NCBI RefSeq assembly: GCF_001428545.1 | Contig: NZ_LMHZ01000017.1 | Span: 27,828 to 91,827, forward strand | From: Noviherbaspirillum sp. Root189 | GTDB taxonomy: Bacteria; Pseudomonadota; Gammaproteobacteria; Burkholderiales; Burkholderiaceae_D | Reading direction: 5' to 3' | DNA: 64,000 nt | Part shown: positions 27,830 through 37,802 of the stretch, in pieces | Position numbering within the stretch: position 1 is the stretch's first letter | Layout of the letters: each line of letters opens with the position of its first letter | Notes under the pieces: generated by a model | Seen by the model: the letters and a program-made list of their open reading frames with translations, nothing else | Told to the model about the DNA's origin: nothing | Database searches by the model: none | Position numbers and translations under genes: made by a program

Positions 27830-28687
27830 TTGCAGGCAATAGCGAGTCATTCCATTCTCGAGGTCCGTGGCGTCACGCTACAGTTCGGCGGCGTCAAGGC
27901 GCTCGACAATGTCACCTTCAGTGTTGCTGACGGTAGTATCACTTCCGTTATCGGACCGAACGGTGCGGGAAAAACGTCGGTTTTCAACACAATTTCGGGG
28001 TTTTACAAACCGACCTCCGGCGACATTTTTCTGCATCAGAAAAGCCTGTCCGGTATCGCCCCGCCGCGACGTGCTGCCCTTGGGCTCGCGCGCAGCTTTC
28101 AGAATATCGCCCTGTTTCGCGGAATGACGGTCCTCGACAACATCAAGCTGGGCCGTCATTGTCACCTGAAGACGGGTCCGCTTGCCGGGCTTTTTTTTAC
28201 TCCTGGTGCGCGCCGGGAAGAAGAACAACTGCGGCAGGAAATCGAAGAGCGCATTATCGACTTCCTGGAAATTGACCATATCCGCAAGGCGCCGGTCAGC
28301 TCCTTATCATACGGTTTGCAGAAACGGGTCGAGCTGGCACGCGCGCTTGCCATGAAACCCAAGATCCTGCTTCTGGACGAACCGGTCGCGGGCATGAATC
28401 GCGAAGAGACCGAGGACATGGCGCGCTTCATCCTTGAAGTGCGCAGGGAGTGGGGGATCACGATCCTGATGGTCGAGCATGACATGGGTATGGTGATGGA
28501 CCTGTCCGACCATGTGGTCGTGCTCAACTTCGGTCAGGTCATCGCGAGCGGCCTTCCCTCCGAAGTGCAAGCCAACCCGGAAGTTATCCGCGCCTACCTG
28601 GGATCCGGCGATATTCAAGCGCTGCGCGCGCAATACAAGAACGCCGCGACGCGGACAGCACGAAACGGGATGAGGAGCGCCGCCTGA
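27830..28687 (+). CDS. Branched-chain-type ABC transporter ATP-binding protein (LivG-like)
   Basis: A 285-residue ATPase. Walker A is GPNGAGKTS, the signature region SYGLQKRVELARALAMKPK, and Walker B ILLLDEPVAG. The start is taken as TTG at 27830, with AAAAAAGGAG seven bases upstream; the frame extends to 27782 without a ribosome site. It overlaps the LivH gene by one base. Together with LivH, LivM, a binding protein and LivF it builds a complete uptake system. The neighbouring CoA ligase and hydratase suggest an organic acid, not leucine, as cargo. Confidence 0.9.
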   Translation: MQAIASHSILEVRGVTLQFGGVKALDNVTFSVADGSITSVIGPNGAGKTSVFNTISGFYKPTSGDIFLHQKSLSGIAPPRRAALGLARSFQNIALFRGMTVLDNIKLGRHCHLKTGPLAGLFFTPGARREEEQLRQEIEERIIDFLEIDHIRKAPVSSLSYGLQKRVELARALAMKPKILLLDEPVAGMNREETEDMARFILEVRREWGITILMVEHDMGMVMDLSDHVVVLNFGQVIASGLPSEVQANPEVIRAYLGSGDIQALRAQYKNAATRTARNGMRSAA

Positions 28688-29568
28688 TGTTCGACTGGCT
28701 GTTTTTCCTGGAGATATCGCTGGCGGGTCTTGGCACCGGCGGACTGTATGCCCTGACTGGTCTGGCTTTCGTCATCATCTACAAAGCGACACGCGTCGTG
28801 AATCTGGCAATTGGCGATATGCTGATGGCCGGTGCGTATTTGTTCTTTGCCTTCTCCGTCGGTGCGGGGCTGCCGTTGTGGATTGCCATACCGGCAGCGC
28901 TGCTGGCCATGGGCGTGCTTGGTATGGCAGTAGAGCGCGTAGTGATACGCCCCATGCTGGGGGAATCCCCGATTGCGTCCTTCATGGTGACAGTCGGCCT
29001 GTCATCGATATTAGTGGGCCTCGTGGAACTGATCTGGACCGCTGATCAGCGCCGGCTTCCGGAATTTATTCCTTCCACACCGATACGAATAGGCGAGGCA
29101 TTTCTGGCGCCGAAGATTTTCTATGGGTTCTGGGTTGCGGTTGCCTTGATCGCCATCGTCCTGGTGACCTTCCGATACTGGCGTGGTGGTGTGGCCTTGC
29201 GTGCCACCGCATCGGATCAGGCGGCGGCGTATTCAATGGGAATCAATGTGCCGCGTGTCTTTTCTCTTGCATGGAGCTTCGCAGCCGTCATTGCCGGAGT
29301 GGCAGGCATCGTCGTCGGTGCGATTGGCGGCCTATCGTCCTCCATGGGCGTGTTCGGGCTATCGGTGCTGGTGGTGGTGATTTTCGGCGGCCTGGACAGC
29401 GTTGCCGGCGCGCTGGTCGCCGGTCTTGTCATCGGTCTGGTAGAGGCATGGGCAGGGGCGTATCTGGGCGGCGAATACAAGTTGCTGGCGACATTCATCC
29501 TGCTGGTGGTCATCCTGTTGATACGTCCGTACGGACTGTTTGGCACTCATGAGATAGAGAGGCTGTAA
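28687..29568 (+). CDS. Branched-chain-type ABC transporter permease (LivH-like)
   Basis: A 293-residue membrane protein with about eight helices. Typical motifs are GGLYALTGLAFVIIYKATRV and NLAIGDMLMAGAYLFF near the N-terminus, ATASDQAAAYSMGINV (the ATPase-coupling region), and VVIFGGLDSVAGALVAGLVI. The start codon overlaps the LivG stop and its stop overlaps the LivM start, both by one base. Confidence 0.9.
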   Translation: MFDWLFFLEISLAGLGTGGLYALTGLAFVIIYKATRVVNLAIGDMLMAGAYLFFAFSVGAGLPLWIAIPAALLAMGVLGMAVERVVIRPMLGESPIASFMVTVGLSSILVGLVELIWTADQRRLPEFIPSTPIRIGEAFLAPKIFYGFWVAVALIAIVLVTFRYWRGGVALRATASDQAAAYSMGINVPRVFSLAWSFAAVIAGVAGIVVGAIGGLSSSMGVFGLSVLVVVIFGGLDSVAGALVAGLVIGLVEAWAGAYLGGEYKLLATFILLVVILLIRPYGLFGTHEIERL

Positions 29569-30608
29569 TGCGTATTGGCTCCGCCAAGGAAAGCTACGCC
29601 GATGACGAGTCCTTATTCGACAGCGCAACTCAGCGCGCATGGTTCGCGGTACTGCTCGTCACACTGGCCGCATTTCCTTTCATTGCCGGTGAATACTGGT
29701 TGTACCTGGCGTGTCTGGTGGCGATCAATATCGCGAGTACGACAGGACTTAATCTGCTGACCGGCTATACCGGCCTGGTTAGCCTCGGGCAGGCCGCTTT
29801 CATGGGGCTCGGTGCCTATACGGTTGCCATACTGCAGATCCGCTTCGGTTCTCCCTTCCTGATCAATTTACTCGCCGGCGGCATCGTGGCAATGATTGGC
29901 GGCATCTTCGTCGGCTTGCCATCGCTACGCGTGAAGGGTCTTTACCTTGCGATCGCCACCATCGCGGCTGGCTTCATTTCGCATTTTGCATTCTCCCATT
30001 GGGCAAGTTTGACCGGCGGCACAGGCGGCTTGGCTGTACCGCCCGCGCAATTGTTCGGGCTAGCGCTCGACACTTCCTTCCGGTTGTATTGGGTCATCAT
30101 GCCGATCACCATACTGATGTTGTTCGGTGCGGCCAATCTGTTCCGTACGCGTATCGGACGCGCCTTCATTGCCATTCGCGACCGCGATATTTCAGCGGGT
30201 GTGCTTGGCATTCCTCTGTTGCGCTACAAGTTGATGTCTTTTGCCTTGTCCTCCTTTTACGCCGGTGTGGCAGGCGGCATGTTTGCGTACTTCTTCCGGA
30301 TCGTTACACCGGAAAGTTTTCCCCTGATCATGTCGATCTTCTTTCTGGCCGCTGTCATCGTCGGCGGCATGGGCACCATACGTGGCGGCATCTTTGGCGC
30401 AGTGTTCATGACCATGGTGCCCGAATTGCTCAAGCTGGTAGTCGGCTGGCTGCCGCTGACCAGTAACGCGACGCTGATACTTTCACCGGTCCGTACTGTC
30501 GTATTCGGCCTGCTGATTGTGCTGTTCCTGATCTTCGAGCCGCACGGCCTGGCCGAGATATGGCGCCGTGTTCGCCGCACTTTTCACCTATGGCCATTCC
30601 GGACATAG
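29568..30608 (+). CDS. Branched-chain-type ABC transporter permease (LivM-like)
   Basis: A 346-residue membrane protein. Family motifs are NLLTGYTGLVSLGQAAFMGL, GLPSLRVKGLYLAIATIAAG, the coupling segment AIRDRDISAGVLGIPLLRYK, and FLAAVIVGGMGTIRGGIFGA. It pairs with LivH to form the channel and ends 23 bp before the binding-protein gene. Confidence 0.9.
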   Translation: MRIGSAKESYADDESLFDSATQRAWFAVLLVTLAAFPFIAGEYWLYLACLVAINIASTTGLNLLTGYTGLVSLGQAAFMGLGAYTVAILQIRFGSPFLINLLAGGIVAMIGGIFVGLPSLRVKGLYLAIATIAAGFISHFAFSHWASLTGGTGGLAVPPAQLFGLALDTSFRLYWVIMPITILMLFGAANLFRTRIGRAFIAIRDRDISAGVLGIPLLRYKLMSFALSSFYAGVAGGMFAYFFRIVTPESFPLIMSIFFLAAVIVGGMGTIRGGIFGAVFMTMVPELLKLVVGWLPLTSNATLILSPVRTVVFGLLIVLFLIFEPHGLAEIWRRVRRTFHLWPFRT

Positions 30609-30631
30609 GACATAACAAGAGGAGACGACAG

Positions 30632-31819
30632 ATGTTTGGCAATCAATGGAAGAAGTGGCTTGCGACACTCGCCGCAGCCGGCACTCTCGGCCTTGCCGGC
30701 AATGCATCGGCACAGCAAAACGCACAGCAAAACGATATCGTCCTGGGTGGCTCCATTCCCATGACCGGTGTGTTTGCCTTCGCCGGTATCGGCATTGACG
30801 CTGGTATCAAGGATTACCTCAAAATCGTCAACGATGCGGGCGGTATCAAAGGCCGCAAGGTGTTGTACGTGCCCGAGGATACGGGCTACAAGGTTGACGC
30901 CTCGATGGCGGCCTTCAAAAAAATCACCAGCCAGCACAAGGTCAATCTTTATTACGCCGATTCGACCGGTTTTTCCAAAACGGTCAATCCCGAACTGGAG
31001 CGTGCCGGATCGATGCTGATGACCGGTGCGTCGTTTGCGAAAGAACTCAACGATCCGCAGAAATATCCGCTGCAGTTTATGGTTGGACCCGACTATACGG
31101 AAATGGTCGGCATTCTGCTGAATTACATCGCCAAAACCAAACCGGGCGCAAAGATTGCGCTGGTGTATTCCGATACGGAGTTCGGCCGTGACCCGGTAGA
31201 GGGAACGCGTGCCGCCGCCAAAAAGCTGAACCTGAATCTCGTCAGCGAAATCGTGACTCCTCCAAGCAGTGTTGATGTGAGCGCCGAAGTGATCAAGCTC
31301 AGGCGTGCCGACCCCGACTATACGATTTTCCATGGCTACGTCCTGGCACCCATTCCTGAATTTATCAATCAGGCCAAGGCGATGGGGATGAAATCCGCTT
31401 TCATGGGCACATTCTGGACCATGGACAATTCCACTGTGATGCGTATGGGCGACGCTGCTGACGGCTTCATGGGTGTGATGCCATATCGGTATTACTACGA
31501 TACCGAAGGCAAGTCACCGATGCTGGAAAAAATCCGGCAAATGCGTCCCGAATACCAGAGCACTGCTTACACACAAGGATTCCTGGCGGCGATGCTTATG
31601 ACGGAAGCGGTCAAGCGCACGCTTGATGCAGGAAAACCGCTCGACGGAAAAAACCTGAAAGCAGCGTTGAATTCGATTCAGAACTTCGACACTGGCGGTC
31701 TCATCGGGACGCCGATTTCCATCAAGGGAAATTCCATTCCGGTGGGGCGCATCTACAAGGCAGACATGAAGCAAAAGAAAATGCTGCCGGCATCCGACTG
31801 GATCACACTGAGCCAGTAA
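30632..31819 (+). CDS. ABC transporter substrate-binding protein (LivK/Leu-Ile-Val type)
   Basis: A 395-residue periplasmic receptor. A signal peptide (ATLAAAGTLGLAGNASAQ) is followed by a Peripla_BP_6 domain: IVLGGSIPMTGVFAFAGIGI, YVPEDTGYKVDASMAAFKKI, and ALVYSDTEFGRDPVEG. ATG at 30632 is chosen because AGAGGAG precedes it. The fold and position inside the Liv operon are clear; the ligand is not. Receptors of this group in Burkholderiales often bind aromatic or aliphatic acids. Confidence 0.9.
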   Translation: MFGNQWKKWLATLAAAGTLGLAGNASAQQNAQQNDIVLGGSIPMTGVFAFAGIGIDAGIKDYLKIVNDAGGIKGRKVLYVPEDTGYKVDASMAAFKKITSQHKVNLYYADSTGFSKTVNPELERAGSMLMTGASFAKELNDPQKYPLQFMVGPDYTEMVGILLNYIAKTKPGAKIALVYSDTEFGRDPVEGTRAAAKKLNLNLVSEIVTPPSSVDVSAEVIKLRRADPDYTIFHGYVLAPIPEFINQAKAMGMKSAFMGTFWTMDNSTVMRMGDAADGFMGVMPYRYYYDTEGKSPMLEKIRQMRPEYQSTAYTQGFLAAMLMTEAVKRTLDAGKPLDGKNLKAALNSIQNFDTGGLIGTPISIKGNSIPVGRIYKADMKQKKMLPASDWITLSQ

Positions 31820-31828
31820 GGAACCGAC

Positions 31829-32644
31829 GTGAGCGATAGTGAGAGCGAAGGCATGGTCCTCGAGGTGAATAACATCGAGGTCGTCTACAACAAATCTGTG
31901 CAAGTCTTGCGCGGCCTGTCGCTCGCGGTCCCGCGCGGCCAGATTGTGGCGCTGCTAGGCAGCAATGGCGCTGGTAAGTCGACCATGCTGAAGGCGATTT
32001 CCAATCTGCTGCCATTGGATGACGGCGCTGTGACGCGGGGTGAAGTCCGTTTCCAGGGTCATGCGGCAACCAGCAAGGCGCCGCATGAACTGGTGCGTGC
32101 CGGCCTGTTTCATGTGATGGAGGGGCGACGTGTATTTGAAGACCTGAGCGTGGAAGACAATCTTGTCGCCGCCAGCTATGCGCTGGCAGATGGAAAGAAG
32201 CCCGACTTCAATCTGGTGTACGAGTATTTTCCCAGGCTTTATGAACGACGGAGCGGTCTCGCCGGTTATCTTTCCGGCGGCGAGCAACAGATGCTGGCAA
32301 TTGGCAGGGCACTCGTCGCTGAACCGGTCCTGATGCTGCTCGATGAGCCTTCCCTGGGCTTGTCGCCTGTCATGGTCGAGGCTATCTTTACCATCATTGC
32401 ACGCATCAATGCGGAGCGGGGCGTATCGATGCTTCTGGTGGAGCAGAACGCGTCGGTGGCTCTGGCCGTGGCAGATTACGGCTATATCATGGAAACTGGC
32501 AAGGTCGTGACTGACGGAAGCGCTGAAAAGCTGGCGTCGGATCCCGACGTACGCGAATTTTATCTGGGCGTCGGCAGTGAAGGGGCAAACAAGGGTTTCC
32601 GCGAACTCAAACATTACAAGCGTCGCAAGCGCTGGCTGTCCTGA
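31829..32644 (+). CDS. Branched-chain-type ABC transporter ATP-binding protein (LivF-like)
   Basis: A 271-residue ATPase. Walker A is GSNGAGKST, the signature LSGGEQQMLAIGRALV and Walker B LMLLDEPSLGLSP. GTG at 31829 is preceded by AAGGA. Its C-terminal tail (about residues 245-271, EGANKGFRELKHYKRRKRWL) is basic and longer than usual for LivF. It lies two bases before the CoA-ligase gene. Confidence 0.9.
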   Translation: MSDSESEGMVLEVNNIEVVYNKSVQVLRGLSLAVPRGQIVALLGSNGAGKSTMLKAISNLLPLDDGAVTRGEVRFQGHAATSKAPHELVRAGLFHVMEGRRVFEDLSVEDNLVAASYALADGKKPDFNLVYEYFPRLYERRSGLAGYLSGGEQQMLAIGRALVAEPVLMLLDEPSLGLSPVMVEAIFTIIARINAERGVSMLLVEQNASVALAVADYGYIMETGKVVTDGSAEKLASDPDVREFYLGVGSEGANKGFRELKHYKRRKRWLS

Positions 32645-32646
32645 AC

Positions 32647-34458
32647 ATGGAACCAATCGTCTATACCAAAACCCAGCCGCAAATGTTGCGCGAACAGGCA
32701 AGGCTGCATCCCCACAGCGTTGCAATACGGCAGAAGGAATTCGGCATCTGGCGCCCGCTCACCTGGGCCGCCTACTACCGGCGAGCCCGCCATGTGGGAC
32801 TGGGCTATCGCGCAATGGGCCTGCAACCGGGCGCCCACATCGCCGTGATTTCGGAAAATCGCACGGAATGGGTACTTGGCCAGCTTGGTGCTGCGGTAGC
32901 GGGGCTTGTGACAGTCGGTGTTTATCCTACTAGCCCGGTCAACGAAATTGCTTACGTTCTTCATCACTCGGATGCGCAGCTTGTCATTTGCGAAGATCAG
33001 GAGCAAGCCGACAAAGTGCTTGATGCCATCGATCAGCTTCCACATCTCAAAAAGATTATTGTCATTGAAAAAAAGGGCTTCCTCGATATCCAGTCCAGGG
33101 ACACGGAAAAGGTAATTACTTTTTCCGACCTCGAAACAATCGGTGCGGAATATGAGCGGACACGCCCTGATCTTATTGATGTTTGCCTCGATAGCCAGAC
33201 CATGGAGGACACAGCGCTCATCATCTATACATCAGGTTCGACCGGCAAGCCCAAGGGCGCCATGATCAGCTATGCCAATATCGCCGCCATGGCCCCGGGT
33301 GTCATTGAGCGTCTTGCGCTTCAGTCCGACACCACGCATCTTTCCTACTTGCCGCTCTGCCATGTTGCAGAACAGATGCTCACAGCGTTCGTTCCGCTTT
33401 ATCTTGGGTCGCGTGTCGATTTCGGCGAATCGATCCGGACGGTTCAGGAGGACCTGCGTGAAGTCGCACCCAGCATGTTTCTCGGTGTGCCGCGTATCTG
33501 GGAAAAGCTCCACTCGGCCATCTCGATCAAGATGCAGGAGTCGGGAGCATTGCAGCGGTATCTATTCGCGAGTGCCATGCGACGTTGCCAGCCGTTTTCC
33601 GAAAAGGCGGCGCACCAGCGCAGTGTCGTCGAGCGCCTTACTTTTTTCATCTACTACCTGTTGATTTTTCGTGCCCTGCAAAACTTTATTGGTCTGCGAC
33701 GCGCACGTATTGCGCTGACCGGCGCAGCGCCGATAGCACCTGCCATTGTGCAATTCTTTCGTACCATGGGTGTTCCCCTCATCGAGGTGTACGGAATGAC
33801 AGAGTCGAGCGGTATGGTGCTGGGCCAGAAGGCTGATTCAGTGCGCATCGGCAACGTCGGTGTGCCGACCGTAGGCGTCGAATACCGGTTGTCCGACGTA
33901 GGCGAACTACAGATACGCGGGCCCATGGTCTTCAAGGGCTACTACAAGAATCCCGAGGCTACTTCTGCGTCGATCGTGGATGGTTGGCTGCATACCGGCG
34001 ATGTGGTAAGCGAGCAGGGCGGTGTATTGAAGATAGTCGACCGTCTCAAGGACATCATGATTACGGCCGGCGGCAAGAACCTGACGCCATCTGAAATCGA
34101 GAATACGATGAAAGCCAGCCGCTTCATCAAGGAATGCATCGTTATCGCCGATGGGCGCAAGTACGTTTCCGCGTTAATCCAGATTGACTACGATGCGGTT
34201 GCCCAGTGGGCCGAGGCACGGAATATTCCCTTTACCCACTTCCGCTCGCTGACCGAATCGCCCGAAGTGCGCGACCTGATCCAGGCCGAGATCGATAGTG
34301 GCAATGCGCGTCTCGCGCAGGTGTCACACATTCGCAAGTTTCATTTGTTGACCAAGGAACTTGACCATGACGATGGCGAAGTCACGGCGACCATGAAGGT
34401 GCGGCGCGCAAGTATCTATAAGACTTATAACGCAGAGATTGAAGGAATGTATTCCTGA
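32647..34458 (+). CDS. AMP-forming acyl-CoA synthetase (long-chain fatty acid ligase type)
   Basis: A 603-residue adenylating enzyme that couples a carboxylic acid to CoA. ATP-binding motif IIYTSGSTGKPKGAMISYAN near residues 195-214, then YGMTESSG, DGWLHTGDVV and DRLKDIMITAGGKNLTPSEI, whose Lys region performs the second half-reaction. Its layout resembles FadD15-type ligases. It starts two bases after LivF, so imported substrate is probably activated at once. The substrate could be a medium or long acid or an aryl-alkyl acid. Confidence 0.9.
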   Translation: MEPIVYTKTQPQMLREQARLHPHSVAIRQKEFGIWRPLTWAAYYRRARHVGLGYRAMGLQPGAHIAVISENRTEWVLGQLGAAVAGLVTVGVYPTSPVNEIAYVLHHSDAQLVICEDQEQADKVLDAIDQLPHLKKIIVIEKKGFLDIQSRDTEKVITFSDLETIGAEYERTRPDLIDVCLDSQTMEDTALIIYTSGSTGKPKGAMISYANIAAMAPGVIERLALQSDTTHLSYLPLCHVAEQMLTAFVPLYLGSRVDFGESIRTVQEDLREVAPSMFLGVPRIWEKLHSAISIKMQESGALQRYLFASAMRRCQPFSEKAAHQRSVVERLTFFIYYLLIFRALQNFIGLRRARIALTGAAPIAPAIVQFFRTMGVPLIEVYGMTESSGMVLGQKADSVRIGNVGVPTVGVEYRLSDVGELQIRGPMVFKGYYKNPEATSASIVDGWLHTGDVVSEQGGVLKIVDRLKDIMITAGGKNLTPSEIENTMKASRFIKECIVIADGRKYVSALIQIDYDAVAQWAEARNIPFTHFRSLTESPEVRDLIQAEIDSGNARLAQVSHIRKFHLLTKELDHDDGEVTATMKVRRASIYKTYNAEIEGMYS

Positions 34459-34484
34459 ACCCCTCTGCTCACCGAAACACATTG

Positions 34485-35228
34485 ATGACCTCAAGGAAAG
34501 CGCCGGCTTCAACGACGGCAACACCATCGGAAACGTCAACGGCTTCCCCATGGAAGAAAACCCGTGACGTCGCGAAGGAACGCGAGGAAAAGCGAGACGC
34601 GGTACTGCGGACAGCGGCACAGATGTTTAATGAAAAGGGATTTCATGCAACCTCGCTGGATGAAGTGGCCGAGCGTCTGCACATAACAAAACCAACGCTT
34701 TATTACTATGTGAAGAATAAGGACGATATCCTGTTCCAGTGCGTCAGTCGTGGACTGGCGCTGCTTCAGGATGCGATTCGCGTGGTCGGACAGTCGGGCG
34801 GTACTGCCGAAGACAAGTTGTATGCGGCAATGCGGCAGTATGCGGAAATCGTCACGATGGATTTTGGCATGTGCGTGATCCGTGTCGGCGAGGATCCCTT
34901 GCCACTGGAAAGCCGCAAAAAACTGCGCAGCATGAAGGGAGCGATCGACACGGAGTTTCGGCAGTTGATCGAACAAGGTATTGCCGAAGGCACAATGGCG
35001 CCATGCGATCCAAAAATGGCGGCGTTCACCATTGCCGGCGCGCTGAGCTGGATAGGGCGTTGGTATTCGCCTGACGGGCCGATGCATCCGGATGACATCG
35101 CTACCCAGGTAATCAACTTGCTGTCGTTTGGAATTTCCCGCCGTCGCGCGGAAGAGCGTAGTGCGGTCGTTCGTCCGGCCGCATCGGCACCCGCGCGCAA
35201 ACGTCCGAGGAAAGCCGGCACAATCTGA
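34485..35228 (+). CDS. TetR family transcriptional regulator
   Basis: A 247-residue repressor. After a Ser/Thr-rich N-terminal extension (about 30 residues), the helix-turn-helix reads AVLRTAAQMFNEKGFHATSL, DEVAERLHITKPTLYYYVKN. The ligand domain follows, and the tail is basic. ATG at 34485 or TTG at 34482 could start it. It lies inside the ABC/ligase/hydratase cluster and is the obvious candidate to bind the two palindromes at 27572 and 27753, with an acyl-CoA as likely inducer. Confidence 0.88.
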   Translation: MTSRKAPASTTATPSETSTASPWKKTRDVAKEREEKRDAVLRTAAQMFNEKGFHATSLDEVAERLHITKPTLYYYVKNKDDILFQCVSRGLALLQDAIRVVGQSGGTAEDKLYAAMRQYAEIVTMDFGMCVIRVGEDPLPLESRKKLRSMKGAIDTEFRQLIEQGIAEGTMAPCDPKMAAFTIAGALSWIGRWYSPDGPMHPDDIATQVINLLSFGISRRRAEERSAVVRPAASAPARKRPRKAGTI

Positions 35229-35267
35229 ATCGGTAAAATCGGCACAACTTCACTCTGGAGCACTCCC

Positions 35268-36053
35268 ATGATGGATTCAGGCAAACCAGTATTAATGAAG
35301 CGAGAAGGCGACGTTGCCTATATCGTATTGAATCGGCCCTACGCTTATAACGCGCTGGACGTCGCGACTGCCACGGCATTTCATGACTGCTGCACCGGCA
35401 TTGCGGCTGATACAAGCATCCGCGCGGTCGTAATCAAAGGGGAGGGCAAGTCTTTCGGCGTGGGAGGGGATCTTGCCGCATTGCGCGCCGACCCTCCGGC
35501 GATTGCCATGGCCCTGATCGAGCCTCTGCATGCCTCGATCAAAATCCTCACCTCCATGGACGCGCCGGTAATCGCCAGTCTGCACGGCAACGTCGCTGGC
35601 GGCAGCATGAGCTTGGCAATGGCCTGTGATCTGGCGATTGCTGCTGACAGCGCGCGGTTCAATCTTGCCTATATCAACGTGGCTGCCAGCTGCGATTTAT
35701 CTGGATCGTGGCATTTGCCGAGGCTCGTAGGCCTGCGTAACGCGATGGCAATCGCCGTGCTGGGTGACACGTTTGACGCGTCCGAGGCGCATCGCCTCGG
35801 ATTGGTGAATCAGGTGGTACCTGCCGCGGATCTGGAGTCGGCTACTGCTGCGCTTGCTGAACGGCTCACCAAAGGGCCGACGCTGGCAATCGGGAGGATG
35901 AAGCGCTTGATGCGACAGTCATTCGACAACACGCTTGCCACGCAGCTTGATGCTGAACGAGACAACTTTCGCGACAGTACCGGGACGCAGGATTTTCGTG
36001 AAGGACTGGATGCGTTCTTCTCTAAACGCCCTGCGCGGTTTCAAGGGAAATAG
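35268..36053 (+). CDS. Enoyl-CoA hydratase/isomerase family protein
   Basis: A 261-residue crotonase-fold protein. The oxyanion-hole segments are KSFGVGGDLAALR and SLHGNVAGGSMSLAMACDLA. The active-site region reads FNLAYINVAASCDLSGSW. The first catalytic acid of classical hydratases seems absent while an Asp (CDLSG) sits near the second, so isomerase or other crotonase chemistry is possible. GGAG precedes the start. It is the last gene of the cluster and probably acts on the CoA ester made by the ligase. Confidence 0.85.
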   Translation: MMDSGKPVLMKREGDVAYIVLNRPYAYNALDVATATAFHDCCTGIAADTSIRAVVIKGEGKSFGVGGDLAALRADPPAIAMALIEPLHASIKILTSMDAPVIASLHGNVAGGSMSLAMACDLAIAADSARFNLAYINVAASCDLSGSWHLPRLVGLRNAMAIAVLGDTFDASEAHRLGLVNQVVPAADLESATAALAERLTKGPTLAIGRMKRLMRQSFDNTLATQLDAERDNFRDSTGTQDFREGLDAFFSKRPARFQGK

Positions 36054-36122
36054 GGTATTGAAGCAAAGCAGAACAATGCAGAATCATTATTACATAGGTG
36101 ATCGGCATGTTGATTAGTCAAG

Positions 36123-37802
36123 CTACGCGTCTGCACCCATAGAGGGTTGTTCCTGCGCACCCGAGGCGCGGATGTTATCCATGAAGAAGAGGCCTTCTTT
36201 ACCTTTGCGCTTGGCCTGATACATTGCGATATCGGCCTGGGCGATTAAATAGGATGATGTGATAGCAGATCCTGCGTGGGTCGCAATGCCGATGGACATG
36301 CCAAGCTTGAAAATTTCCCCGCCGATCTCGAACGGCTCACTGATGGCGCTCAGGCATTGCTGCGCGATTAAGTTCGCCGCGGCGCTCGCATCGCTTAGCC
36401 CCGTAGCCAAGATCACAAATTCGTCACCTCCCAAGCGCGCCACTGTATCGATCCGGCGGCGCCCCTCCGTCAACCGGCGCGCAACTTCGCACAGTACCGC
36501 ATCGCCCGTAGTATGGCCGTAATTGTCGTTAATTCCCTTAAAGTCATCCAGATCGCAAAACAGCAATGCGATCTGCGATCCGTCACGGTGCATGGCTCCC
36601 AACGCTAACTCCAGGCGCTCTTCCAACATCGTCCGATTATATAATCCGGTTAGCGAATCATGATGCGCCAGGAACTTCAGACGTTCCTCGGTGGCCTCGC
36701 GGGCTGATTCTTCGGCGCGCAGTCTATGTACGAGAAAATTAAAACCGTGTAGCAGTTGACCGACTTCGTCGTCGCGCACCACCGGCAAGGGCGTGAGCCT
36801 TATTTTTCCGTCTGCCATGCCACGTATCGCCCGCGCGGCATCAGTGAGAGGGCGCAGGATACGAGGTAGAGCAATGAGCAACATCGTCATGATTAAAACG
36901 AGAAAAATTACGCTCGTTTTGAACATGAACTTGCGCAATTCTTCAACAGGGCGAAATGCCTCCTTCGTCGGCATGCGTGCAACCATGAACCAGCCTGTGC
37001 TAGGTACCGTCACAATCGCTGACAGTTCCTCCGTGCCTTTGGCATTTATCGTGATGCCGGTACCCCGATAGCCGGCCATTGCACGATCATGCAGGTGATT
37101 CACACCCGTAGGCGGCGTTGGCGTCAAAATCATCGTCGGATCGCTTGATGCGATAAACAAATGATCTGCCGGTGAAATCAACAGAAATCCACCGGTTGCT
37201 CCCAATTGGGATTCTTGCATCAGATCTAAAAATCCTGGTGTATTGAGTCGTGCCACGCCTGCCAGCACCGCCACCACGCTTCCGCCAGTATCGCGTACCG
37301 GTGCCGCGAAAATGATAATCGGGTCGCCGCTTGCGCGGCCGCGCGTTGGCCGTCCAATGACTGGTTTGCTGCTCCGTAGTGCGGCCAGAAACCAGTCTGA
37401 TGTTGCATAGTCGAGCTCGCTACGACCGGTAACGCGTGGATATTCCGCATAGAGGCCACGCCCGTCCGGACGTACCACGATCAGACCGCCGTTAAACAGA
37501 GGATTGATTTGCTGCCTATCCTTGATCCAATTTTGTAATGCGTCGGGTTGAGACGCTAATTTCGCGGGAAATTCAGTTGCAAATTGGTTGATTAATTCCA
37601 GGCGTGACGTAATGCTGTGGTCTATATCCTGGGCTATATAAGATGCAATAGACAATTGTTGTGTGGCGACCAGCTCTTGCACGTTTGCGTGAAACATCGG
37701 CAGTGCGATGAAGAAGCGCACAATGACACCAATTATGACAAGCCCGACGCCAAGCGCCACAAGCCGAAACTTCATGCTATGAATGCAAATTTTCAGTTGC
37801 AT
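36123..37802 (-). CDS. Diguanylate cyclase with periplasmic Cache sensor, HAMP and GGDEF
   Basis: A 559-residue membrane signalling enzyme making cyclic di-GMP. TM1 is about residues 12-34, a double-Cache sensor occupies about 40-290 (VVRPDGRGLYAEYPRV, GRPTRGRASGDPIIIF), TM2 about 295-315, HAMP to about 370, and GGDEF from about 385 to 540. The active site RLGGDEF is intact. RRID, five residues before GGDEF, is a full RxxD inhibitory site. A start at 37775 is possible. It is divergent from the Tad locus across a 770-bp gap; a link to pilus control is only suggestive. Confidence 0.92.
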   Translation of the reverse strand: MQLKICIHSMKFRLVALGVGLVIIGVIVRFFIALPMFHANVQELVATQQLSIASYIAQDIDHSITSRLELINQFATEFPAKLASQPDALQNWIKDRQQINPLFNGGLIVVRPDGRGLYAEYPRVTGRSELDYATSDWFLAALRSSKPVIGRPTRGRASGDPIIIFAAPVRDTGGSVVAVLAGVARLNTPGFLDLMQESQLGATGGFLLISPADHLFIASSDPTMILTPTPPTGVNHLHDRAMAGYRGTGITINAKGTEELSAIVTVPSTGWFMVARMPTKEAFRPVEELRKFMFKTSVIFLVLIMTMLLIALPRILRPLTDAARAIRGMADGKIRLTPLPVVRDDEVGQLLHGFNFLVHRLRAEESAREATEERLKFLAHHDSLTGLYNRTMLEERLELALGAMHRDGSQIALLFCDLDDFKGINDNYGHTTGDAVLCEVARRLTEGRRRIDTVARLGGDEFVILATGLSDASAAANLIAQQCLSAISEPFEIGGEIFKLGMSIGIATHAGSAITSSYLIAQADIAMYQAKRKGKEGLFFMDNIRASGAQEQPSMGADA

